Source: Candidatus Hydrogenedentes bacterium UBA2224 | GTDB taxonomy: Bacteria > Hydrogenedentota > Hydrogenedentia > Hydrogenedentales > SLHB01 | Length of the DNA stretch: 9,634 nt | Assembly: GCA_002348185.1 (NCBI GenBank) | Contig: DDYW01000157.1 | Location: 814 to 10,447 of the forward strand | Reading direction: 5' to 3' | In this document: one piece after another, positions 1-5,600 of the stretch | Layout of the letters: each line of letters starts with the position of its first letter | How positions within the stretch are numbered: position 1 is the stretch's first letter | The notes under the pieces: model-generated | Told to the model about the DNA's origin: nothing | The model's input: the letters and a program-made list of their open reading frames with translations, nothing else | Database searches by the model: none | Translations under genes and position numbers: made by a program

Positions 1-1
1 G

Positions 2-394
2 GTCAAGATCGTGGACTTCGGTCTCTCCAAATCCAACGCGAGCTGGCGCACCCGCTGGATGCGGGAAGGCGGAGGGACGCGCCGCTACATGTCGCCCGAA
101 CAGCTCTCGAAAAAGAAGCTCGATGCCCGTTCCGACATCTTCTCCCTCGGCATCACCCTGTACGAACTTTTCGCGGGCAAACACCCCTGCGACGGCCAGG
201 ATTCGCGCGAAATCATGCGGCAGATTCGAAGCAGCAAGTACAAATTCGAACCGCCCTCCAAGCACAATCCCGAGATCCCGCGCCAGATCGACCAGATCAT
301 CCTGAAAGCCCTGCGTCGCCGCCCGGAACGGCGCTACCAATCGGTCACCGAAATGTTGCTGGACCTCTCGCGGGTCTCGGCGTCGCGCATCTGA
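2..394 (+). CDS. Serine/threonine protein kinase, C-terminal part (partial)
   Basis: The left end of the window cuts this gene; 130 residues remain, in frame from base 2. The fragment opens just before the Mg-binding DFG motif (VDFGLS), passes through the activation segment and the APE-like motif (MSPEQ), then subdomain IX (DARSDIFSLG, with the invariant Asp and Gly) and YELFAGKHP, and ends with the subdomain XI arginine in RRRPERRYQS. This is the C-lobe of a eukaryote-like (PknB-type) kinase, which transfers phosphate from ATP to Ser/Thr of target proteins. The protein stops about 15 residues after the kinase fold, so no sensor domain or membrane segment follows; any such part would lie N-terminally, outside the window. 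The catalytic loop and ATP-binding lysine are also outside. The next gene starts 67 bases later on the same strand and encodes an envelope enzyme; a functional link is inference only. Confidence 0.93.
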   Translation, partial: VKIVDFGLSKSNASWRTRWMREGGGTRRYMSPEQLSKKKLDARSDIFSLGITLYELFAGKHPCDGQDSREIMRQIRSSKYKFEPPSKHNPEIPRQIDQIILKALRRRPERRYQSVTEMLLDLSRVSASRI

Positions 395-405
395 AACGCG
401 GAGAG

Positions 406-440
406 GCCTTGCGGCAACCGGCCCCCGGCCAACTCAAGGC
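406..440 (+). terminator. Two-tier hairpin between kinase and L,D-transpeptidase genes
   Basis: GCCTTG (406-411) pairs with CAAGGC (435-440), and inside this GGCC (420-423) pairs with GGCC (427-430) around a CCC loop. It lies in the 67-base gap, just ahead of the downstream ribosome binding site. There is no T-run after it, so it is at best a weak terminator or a processing/attenuation structure. Confidence 0.3.
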
Positions 441-461
441 AGAAGGAAGATAAAGGAAAGC

Positions 462-1688
462 ATGGGTCCCAGGAAACGCAAAGACGACATCAGCCTGACA
501 AAAATCATTCTCGGCATCTGCCTCATTGCGGTGATCGCGTTTGGCGTGCACCGCGCCGCGCGCTGGTTCAAGGAAGACTACGTTGGCGGCGCCCTGGAAG
601 CCGCCGCGCCCTCGGAACTGGCGCGCGCCGAAGAAGCGTTCCAGACCGGCAACCTCGATGAGGCGCGTGCCATCCTGCTCCCCATCGTAGAAAAGACCCG
701 CAACGACGCCATCTCCCCCCAGGCCCTGCTTCTCCTTGCGCGGGTGGAAGAGCGCGCGGGAGACAGTCAGAAATGCCTCGCCTACCTCAAACGAGCGGCA
801 CAGGAGTTCCCCCAGAGTCCGTTCAGCGCTCAGGCCGAACTCGCCTATGCCCGCGCCCTGGAGAAGCACGGCCAATCCGAAGAGGCCCTCGCCATCTTCA
901 CCGCCCTCCAGGAAAACGCCGCGCCGGAAGTGCGCGCCCCCGCCCTCTGCGGTCTGGCTCGCGCGGCCGAACGCACGGATGATCTCGAAAAGGCCCGCGC
1001 CCTGTGTCGCGAAGCCGTGCGCGACGCCGCCTGGAATACGCCCGACTGGGACGAAGCCGCCGAATCCCTCGGCCGCTTAAATATCGCGCTCATTTTCTCC
1101 CCCAAACCCACCCCCGAGAGCAGCGTCTATACCGTGGAACGCGGCGACAATCTCACCAACATCGGGATGAAGCTCAACACCACCCAGGGTCTCCTGATGC
1201 GCGCCAACGCGCTCGACAAAATCACCACGCTCAACGTCGGCGACCGCATCAAATACACCCCCAGGGATTTCCGGATCATCATCGAGCGCTCCACCTGTCG
1301 GCTCTTTCTGCTCGACGGCGATGGCCTCTTCAAGTGCTACCCCGTCGGACTGGGCAAGCCCGGACACGAGACCACCCTCGGTGAGTACCGCATCGGCAAC
1401 AAGCAGGTGGACCCCACCTGGTTCAAGCCCAACGCCGGGCCCATTCCCCCCGGCGACCCCAGAAATGAGCTGGGCTCGCGCTGGATGCCCCTCGTCCCCG
1501 AACGGGAGGAACTCCCCACCGACCTCGGCATTCACGGAACCATCGCGCCCGAAACCATCGGCGAACATTCCTCGAGCGGATGCGCCCGCATGCACAACGA
1601 GGACGTAGAGGAATTGTACGACCTCGTCGTGCGTTCCACTCCCGTCGAGATTGTCGAAACCGTGGACCCGCGCGATCTGGGCCTGTAG
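462..1688 (+). CDS. Membrane-anchored TPR-LysM-YkuD L,D-transpeptidase
   Basis: 408 residues. The N-terminus is basic, followed by one hydrophobic segment (about residues 12-30), consistent with a membrane anchor and a periplasmic body. Residues about 48-205 are Ala-rich paired helices of TPR type (e.g. AEEAFQTGNLDEARAILLPI). Residues 222-266 are a LysM peptidoglycan-binding module (YTVERGDNLTNIG, ending NVGDRIKYTP). Residues about 270-400 are a YkuD L,D-transpeptidase domain with the catalytic signature: His358 in GIHGT and the nucleophile Cys374 in SSSGCARM. The family makes 3-3 crosslinks in peptidoglycan or attaches proteins to it. GEYRIGNK and the WMPL segment also fit YkuD. The start is supported by AAAGGA a few bases before the ATG. 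The TPR part suggests a partner protein; which one is unknown. It follows a kinase gene and may share its transcript. Confidence 0.93.
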   Translation: MGPRKRKDDISLTKIILGICLIAVIAFGVHRAARWFKEDYVGGALEAAAPSELARAEEAFQTGNLDEARAILLPIVEKTRNDAISPQALLLLARVEERAGDSQKCLAYLKRAAQEFPQSPFSAQAELAYARALEKHGQSEEALAIFTALQENAAPEVRAPALCGLARAAERTDDLEKARALCREAVRDAAWNTPDWDEAAESLGRLNIALIFSPKPTPESSVYTVERGDNLTNIGMKLNTTQGLLMRANALDKITTLNVGDRIKYTPRDFRIIIERSTCRLFLLDGDGLFKCYPVGLGKPGHETTLGEYRIGNKQVDPTWFKPNAGPIPPGDPRNELGSRWMPLVPEREELPTDLGIHGTIAPETIGEHSSSGCARMHNEDVEELYDLVVRSTPVEIVETVDPRDLGL

Positions 1689-1693
1689 GCAGT

Positions 1694-1709
1694 CGGGAAC
1701 CGCTTCCCG
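1694..1709 (+). terminator. Hairpin after the L,D-transpeptidase gene
   Basis: CGGGAA (1694-1699) and TTCCCG (1704-1709) form a 6-bp stem with a 4-base loop, starting 6 bases after the stop codon. No T-run follows, so Rho-independent termination is doubtful; position is the main support. Confidence 0.35.
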
Positions 1710-1739
1710 CTACCGGCATCGCATACGCGACTACGGATA

Positions 1740-1769
1740 TTGACTTTCAATCTGCAAGACCTGAATAAT
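1740..1769 (+). promoter_or_regulatory. Sigma70-type promoter for the GGDEF gene
   Basis: A -35 box TTGACT (1740-1745, 5 of 6 matches to TTGACA) is separated by 18 bases from a -10 box AATAAT (1764-1769, 5 of 6 matches to TATAAT). The predicted transcript start is near 1776, giving a leader of about 75 bases before the ATG at 1852. The local AT-richness stands out from the GC-rich surroundings. Confidence 0.6.
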
Positions 1770-1782
1770 ACGAGAGCGTGGC

Positions 1783-1794
1783 GGAAGTACTTCC
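1783..1794. promoter_or_regulatory. Perfect 12-base palindrome just downstream of the predicted start site
   Basis: GGAAGTACTTCC is fully self-complementary and lies about 7-18 bases after the predicted transcription start of the GGDEF gene. That position suits a repressor operator, but no regulator is known and a 12-base palindrome can arise by chance. Confidence 0.3.
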
Positions 1795-1851
1795 CGGAAA
1801 ACAACTTGAGACTGAATTGCCGGACAGGGGGACGCGCCGCCCGGGGGAATC

Positions 1852-3480
1852 ATGGAAGCGTTATGGGATCGCATTGAGGAACTGGCCATGGACAAGTCCG
1901 GGACCAGCACGCTCGTGCCTGTCGAAGACGTCGGCCTCTTTCGGGCGCTCGCCGCGGAAGTCGCCCGGTTTTGTGAGGCCAAGGGCGATGCCCCCGCGCT
2001 CGTCTTCGCCGATGCCCAGACCGCCGGACAGGTCCCCCAGCTGGCGGCTGTCGTTCGCAACGCGGCCTTTGCCGCATGCGCCGGCGCGCCCCCCGAGACC
2101 TGGAAGAAAGCCCGCAACACCGTTCAAGTTGCGTTCCCACAGCTCTTGCTGGACCATCGCCTTCTCATCGTCTTTTCGCCGTCCCACAGCTTCGCCATCG
2201 CGGGCGTCCACATCAATACGGCCACGCAAGACATCTTCCGCGGCGGGTGGACCTGCGAACGCAAACTGGTGGAGACCATGCTCCGGGAATTCGCCGAGGG
2301 GTTCCAGCTTTCCCGGGATACGCTGCCCACGCCCGCGCCCGCGCCGGACGCGGCCGATACCTCGCTGCTGCTCGCCACACGGCTCATGAGCAGCATGGTG
2401 GCGCATTTCTCCGCCCGGCAACAGGACATCGCGATGGACCGGCACGACCTGTTCTCGGTGCTGGAGATCCTGAAAGCCATTTCTTCGAGGCGCCGGGCGC
2501 ATGATGTGCTCTTCGTGTTCGTGGAGCAGATCGCCCGGGTCATCGAAACCAACCGCTGTTCGATCGTGCAGGTCTGGGGCGGGGAACGCAAAGGGCGCGT
2601 CCAGGCCTCCCACGAAGACGAAACCGTATCCGACCTCGTCATCGACCTGGAGAAGTACCCCGAGATCCTGCATGCCATGGAAACCCGCCAGAAAGTCGTG
2701 ATCAACGACGTGGCGCGGCATCACCTGACCCGGCAATATGCCCGCCAGCTCTCCGAGGCCGGCATTCGGGTCCTCATGGTCATTCCCATCGTGCTGTTCG
2801 ACCCCAACGTGGGTTCGCTGTTTCTGCGCGTCACCCGGCGCCGCCGCTCCTTCGCCCTGCGTGAAATCGGCTTCTGCGAAATCGTCGCCGAGGCCGCCGG
2901 CAATGCCCTCGAACGCGCGCAGCTCTTCGAACGTATCCAGCGCGCCAATGAGCGTCTCGAACGCCTGGCCGTCACGGACGCGCTCACCGGCCTCCACAAC
3001 CGCCGCCATTTCCATCAGCGGCTCCAGGAAGAATACCTGCGAAGCAAACGCTACGCCCTGCCGCTCGCGTGTGTCATGTTTGACATCGACGACTTCAAAA
3101 AAATCAACGACACCTACGGGCATCTTCAGGGCGATTCCGTGCTTCGCGAAATCGCGGCCCAAACCAACGCGCTCATCCGGAAGACCGATATCTGCGCCCG
3201 CTATGGCGGCGAGGAATTTGTCGTCGTCATGCCCCAGACCGGCATCGTGGGCGCGCGCTCCCAGGCGCACCGCCTGCTCGAGGTCCTCCGGACCCACACG
3301 TACCCCGGGCTGCCCCCCAAGGCCAGGGTCACTGTGAGTATCGGCGTTGCCGTCCTCGATTTGGACACCATGGACAACTGCGACGCTCTGGTTGCACAGG
3401 CCGATGTCGCCCTGTACGAGGCCAAACGCCTCGGCAAAAACCAGGTGGTCGTCGCACAGACTTCGGGAGACAAAACGTGA
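1852..3480 (+). CDS. GAF-GGDEF diguanylate cyclase
   Basis: 542 residues, no membrane segment, so probably cytoplasmic. Residues 1-165 form an N-terminal part I do not recognise, followed by a Pro/Ala-rich linker (about 158-168). A GAF sensory domain spans about 200-358, then a helical linker, then GGDEF (about 372-540). The GGDEF domain looks active: DALTGLHNRR at 376-385, metal-site Asp411 in FDIDDFKK, IND at 418-420, and GGEEF at 452-456. The inhibitory RxxD (Arg443, Asp446) lies exactly five residues before GGEEF, so product inhibition by c-di-GMP is expected. The reaction is 2 GTP to cyclic di-GMP. No EAL or HD-GYP domain is attached. A GGGGGA run 3 bases before the ATG serves as ribosome binding site. 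The stop overlaps the start of the following lipoprotein gene. The GAF ligand cannot be read from sequence. Confidence 0.95.
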   Translation: MEALWDRIEELAMDKSGTSTLVPVEDVGLFRALAAEVARFCEAKGDAPALVFADAQTAGQVPQLAAVVRNAAFAACAGAPPETWKKARNTVQVAFPQLLLDHRLLIVFSPSHSFAIAGVHINTATQDIFRGGWTCERKLVETMLREFAEGFQLSRDTLPTPAPAPDAADTSLLLATRLMSSMVAHFSARQQDIAMDRHDLFSVLEILKAISSRRRAHDVLFVFVEQIARVIETNRCSIVQVWGGERKGRVQASHEDETVSDLVIDLEKYPEILHAMETRQKVVINDVARHHLTRQYARQLSEAGIRVLMVIPIVLFDPNVGSLFLRVTRRRRSFALREIGFCEIVAEAAGNALERAQLFERIQRANERLERLAVTDALTGLHNRRHFHQRLQEEYLRSKRYALPLACVMFDIDDFKKINDTYGHLQGDSVLREIAAQTNALIRKTDICARYGGEEFVVVMPQTGIVGARSQAHRLLEVLRTHTYPGLPPKARVTVSIGVAVLDLDTMDNCDALVAQADVALYEAKRLGKNQVVVAQTSGDKT

Positions 3481-4031
3481 AACGTCCTGTCCTGTTCCTG
3501 TTGATTGTGGCCGTCTCGCTCACGGGGTGCCAGACGTTCATGCCCGCCTTCACCCGCATGAAACCGGAGTACGAAGAGTTGCCCGCCGATGCGCTGAAGG
3601 AAAGCGCCCTCACAATCGAGCGCGCCATCCAGGACGGAACGCCCCCCGAACTCACCGACACCCCCGCGCTCACCCTCAATGCGCCCCCCATCCAGCAGGC
3701 CATCCAGACCCGCGTCTCCCGCGCCGCACTGGTCAACGAACTCCTCGATAAGGGATTCGCCTGGGAACGCCAAAACGGCCATCTCTACATCATCCGCAAT
3801 CGCGAATATAAACAGGCCACCACGCGCCGCGAACGCGACCGCAACGCCCTGATCGTCACCGGCGAGTGGGACGACCGCTGGATGCTCTACGAGCAACTGC
3901 GCAAGGTCAATGATTTTCCCCCAAAGTCCCTCTCGGCCATCCAGCGCATCTTCCATGAGGCCCGGCTCGAAGTCATGAACACCGGCCAGTTGTACGAAAC
4001 CGACAACGGCGACCCCGCCCCGAAACCATAG
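3477..4031 (+). CDS. Small lipoprotein, coupled to the GGDEF gene
   Basis: 184 residues, starting with GTG that overlaps the upstream TGA (GTGA, 3477-3480), a sign of translational coupling; GGGAGA lies about 7 bases before it. The N-terminus is a typical lipoprotein signal: Lys-Arg, a hydrophobic stretch, then the lipobox LTGC with Cys18 as the acylated residue. The mature part has no membrane segment. I do not recognise the family with confidence. The order IQQAIQTRVSRAALVNELLD, then GHLYIIRN, then an alpha-helical end with LYEQLRKVNDFPPKSLSAIQ, loosely recalls the DUF1318/YdbL group, which sit in the envelope and have no known activity; this is a weak guess. Position suggests a role in the envelope linked to the c-di-GMP enzyme. 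It converges on the peroxiredoxin gene. Confidence 0.85.
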   Translation: MKRPVLFLLIVAVSLTGCQTFMPAFTRMKPEYEELPADALKESALTIERAIQDGTPPELTDTPALTLNAPPIQQAIQTRVSRAALVNELLDKGFAWERQNGHLYIIRNREYKQATTRRERDRNALIVTGEWDDRWMLYEQLRKVNDFPPKSLSAIQRIFHEARLEVMNTGQLYETDNGDPAPKP

Positions 4032-4061
4032 CGTCCGGGAAAAGCGATCGAGGTCAGGAGA

Positions 4062-4130
4062 CGCGGAGGACGCTCCGCGGCCTGCGGTGTTTTCACGGGC
4101 CGTTTGGCCGCCAAGGCGCCCGCGAGGCGC
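4062..4130. terminator. Hairpins between convergent lipoprotein and peroxiredoxin genes
   Basis: The 110-base gap between two converging genes holds three small hairpins: CGCGGAG/CTCCGCG (4062-4068 with 4073-4079, 4-base loop), GGCC/GGCC (4098-4101 with 4106-4109) and GCGCC/GGCGC (4116-4120 with 4126-4130). A bidirectional terminator is expected here, and the first stem is the best candidate. There is no strong T-run on either side. Confidence 0.4.
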
Positions 4131-4141
4131 TGCGGGAGCTG

Positions 4142-4609
4142 CTAGAGCCCCTGCGCCGCGTCCAGCACTTCCTCGGCGTGGCCTTCCGGCTTCACCTTGG
4201 GCCATACCTTCGCGATTTTGCCGTCTCCGTCGATGAGGAATGTGCTGCGTTGGATTCCCCAGTATTTCTTGCCGTACATGCTCTTCTCGACCCAGACGCC
4301 GTACTTTTCCGCGACTTCGTGTTTCTCATCGGCAAGCAGCACGAACGCGAGCCCGTACTTCCCGGCGAACGTGCAGTGGGACGCCACACTGTCGGGGCTG
4401 ATCCCCAGCACCCGCACCCCGGCCTTCTCATATTTTGCTGCCAGCGCCTGAAACCCCTTGGCCTCCACGGTACATCCGGGCGTGTCATCCTTCGGATAGA
4501 AGTACACGACCACCGGGCTTCCCGAGAAATCCGACAACTTCACGTTCTCCCCGCTGCTCGAAGGCAACGAAAAGGACGGCGCTCTTTTCCCGACTTCAGG
4601 CATTGACAT
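4142..4609 (-). CDS. bcp: Thioredoxin-dependent peroxiredoxin, Bcp/PrxQ family
   Basis: 155 residues, the normal length for the family, cytoplasmic. It reduces hydrogen peroxide and alkyl hydroperoxides using thioredoxin. The active-site motif PKDDTPGCTVEA gives Pro39, Thr43 and the peroxidatic Cys46; the supporting arginine is Arg121 in QRSTFLIDGDGK. The residue five positions after Cys46, where E. coli Bcp has its resolving cysteine, is Lys51 here. The only other cysteine is Cys79 in ASHCTFAGKYGL, 33 residues on. Some PrxQ proteins place the resolving cysteine in helix alpha3 at about this distance, so an alpha3-type 2-Cys mechanism is possible; a 1-Cys mechanism is the alternative. AAGGAG lies 7 bases before the ATG, supporting this start over the Met two codons later. 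A GGGGCG/CGCCCC inverted repeat (4631-4636, 4650-4655) lies in the upstream leader. Confidence 0.95.
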   Translation of the reverse strand: MSMPEVGKRAPSFSLPSSSGENVKLSDFSGSPVVVYFYPKDDTPGCTVEAKGFQALAAKYEKAGVRVLGISPDSVASHCTFAGKYGLAFVLLADEKHEVAEKYGVWVEKSMYGKKYWGIQRSTFLIDGDGKIAKVWPKVKPEGHAEEVLDAAQGL

Positions 4610-4748
4610 ACACTATCTCCTTCGTGATTTGGGGCGATTCCGCATCCCGCGCCCCATCCGTAAAATAACACAGCCCCGCCCCTGGAAAATCCCTCGAGAC
4701 CCCGCACCATGAGCCATTCGACCCGCCCGTAGACGATGAACACGGGGC

Positions 4749-4763
4749 TCCGGGGACCCCGGA
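4749..4763. terminator. GC-rich palindrome downstream of the 189-residue gene
   Basis: TCCGGGG and CCCCGGA flank a single A (4749-4763). It lies about 90 bases after the stop of the minus-strand gene ending at 4855 and before the peroxiredoxin gene. The two perfect 7-base arms could form a hairpin after a small internal rearrangement. There is no T-run. The rest of the 245-base gap (4610-4854) shows no gene I can support. Confidence 0.25.
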
Positions 4764-4854
4764 ACGGGGTCGTTCGGAAAACGCGGACGATGTCGGCGAC
4801 ACAGGCGTCGTACCCGGAGTATAGGGGGATACCGCCGCCTGCCCCCGCAAACTC

Positions 4855-5424
4855 CTACTCGTCCGGACGCAGATGCGCCCCGATGAGCGTGCGGAAATCT
4901 TCAAACGAGGGCAAGCCCTCCTCCCCGGATTCAAAATACCCCTCGATCCAGCCTAGCACCGCGCGAATTACGGCCACACGCCACCGGCGCAGCGGGCGGG
5001 TGAGTTCCTCGCGCAGGTACTGGATGTCGCGAAGCAGCGCCCGGCGCGCTTCGCCGTCCAGCGCGCACAGGTCCGCTTCCTCGACAAGACGCTCCATCAG
5101 CACCGGCACGCCCGCCGAGAGCGCCTCCTCATCATCCAGACGCTGGGGAAAACGCAATCCGAACTCCGACGTGTTTTCGACCAGGTCAATGCCGTCCGCC
5201 GTGATGCGCGCCCCGTCAAACATCGGCGCGCTGAACCCCAGCATCAGTTCCACCAGGCCCCGGTCGTGAAGATAGTGAATGTTCGGTATCAGGCTCTCCC
5301 GGTTCACGATGGCGTCGTCCAGGAGTTCCACGGCAGTCAAGGAACCCAGAGGGTCACGCATATACCGTTCGTACAAGCGTTCTAAAAGCAGCCGCCGCAC
5401 ATGTTTGGGATGTGGTGTGTTCAT
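4855..5424 (-). CDS. Unrecognised protein with winged-helix-like N-terminus
   Basis: 189 residues, soluble and charged; I do not recognise the family. Residues about 10-84 read like a winged helix-turn-helix: a first helix (RRLLLERLYERYM), then SLTAVELLDD, a likely recognition helix in NRESLIPNIHYLHDRGLVEL, and a wing-like strand pair ending ARITADGIDLVEN. The last phrase resembles the end of YjcQ-like and other wHTH domains. Residues about 95-189 look alpha-helical and rich in Glu, Arg and Leu, perhaps for dimer formation or partner binding. The function could be DNA-binding regulation, but the fold is inferred by eye. The ATG has no Shine-Dalgarno sequence; instead a promoter -10 box ends six bases before it. 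It is divergent from the FAD oxidoreductase gene. Confidence 0.75.
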   Translation of the reverse strand: MNTPHPKHVRRLLLERLYERYMRDPLGSLTAVELLDDAIVNRESLIPNIHYLHDRGLVELMLGFSAPMFDGARITADGIDLVENTSEFGLRFPQRLDDEEALSAGVPVLMERLVEEADLCALDGEARRALLRDIQYLREELTRPLRRWRVAVIRAVLGWIEGYFESGEEGLPSFEDFRTLIGAHLRPDE

Positions 5425-5430
5425 GCCGGG

Positions 5431-5458
5431 ATTATATCAGGAACCGCCCTCCCTGCAA
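5431..5458 (-). promoter_or_regulatory. Extended -10 promoter giving a probable leaderless mRNA
   Basis: On the minus strand the sequence reads TTGCAG (-35, 3 of 6, 5458-5453), a 16-base spacer, then TGATATAAT: a perfect TATAAT (5436-5431) with the TG of an extended -10. Only six bases separate the -10 from the ATG at 5424, so the transcript would start at or next to the start codon. No ribosome binding site is visible between them. Confidence 0.6.
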
Positions 5459-5500
5459 GAATTCCAGCGCCCCATTGCCCTCCCGCGAACCCTGCCGTTC

Positions 5501-5529
5501 TTGAAGCACCCGCGCCGGCCGGACATAAT
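5501..5529 (+). promoter_or_regulatory. Sigma70-type promoter for the FAD oxidoreductase gene
   Basis: TTGAAG (5501-5506, 4 of 6) and CATAAT (5524-5529, 5 of 6) are separated by the ideal 17 bases. The predicted transcript start is near 5536, giving a leader of about 65 bases. Confidence 0.55.
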
Positions 5530-5531
5530 CG

Positions 5532-5548
5532 CCCCCGTCCGGGGGTTT
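5532..5548 (+). promoter_or_regulatory. Short hairpin plus TTT at the 5' end of the oxidoreductase leader
   Basis: CCCCC (5532-5536) pairs with GGGGG (5541-5545) around GTCC, followed by TTT. It coincides with the start of the predicted transcript. It could stabilise the 5' end or act as a weak attenuator; the stem is short. Confidence 0.3.
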
Positions 5549-5600
5549 CTATCCCCGGGTATACGCAGACCGAATCGCAACCCAGGGCGGGAGAAGGTGT

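Noticed and set aside
1861..3297. 478-codon open frame on the minus strand opposite the GGDEF gene
   Set aside because: It is a mirror of the codon bias in a GC-rich gene; the plus strand encodes complete GAF and GGDEF domains with all motifs, and the minus frame shows no recognisable domain.
3201..4205. 334-codon minus-strand frame across the GGDEF end, the lipoprotein and the start of the gap
   Set aside because: It lies opposite well-supported genes, overlaps the peroxiredoxin end, and its translation has low-complexity Ala/Gly/Arg runs with no motif.
4540..4934. Minus-strand frames bridging the peroxiredoxin and the 189-residue gene
   Set aside because: They overlap both real genes out of frame, lack any motif, and the gap between them looks non-coding.
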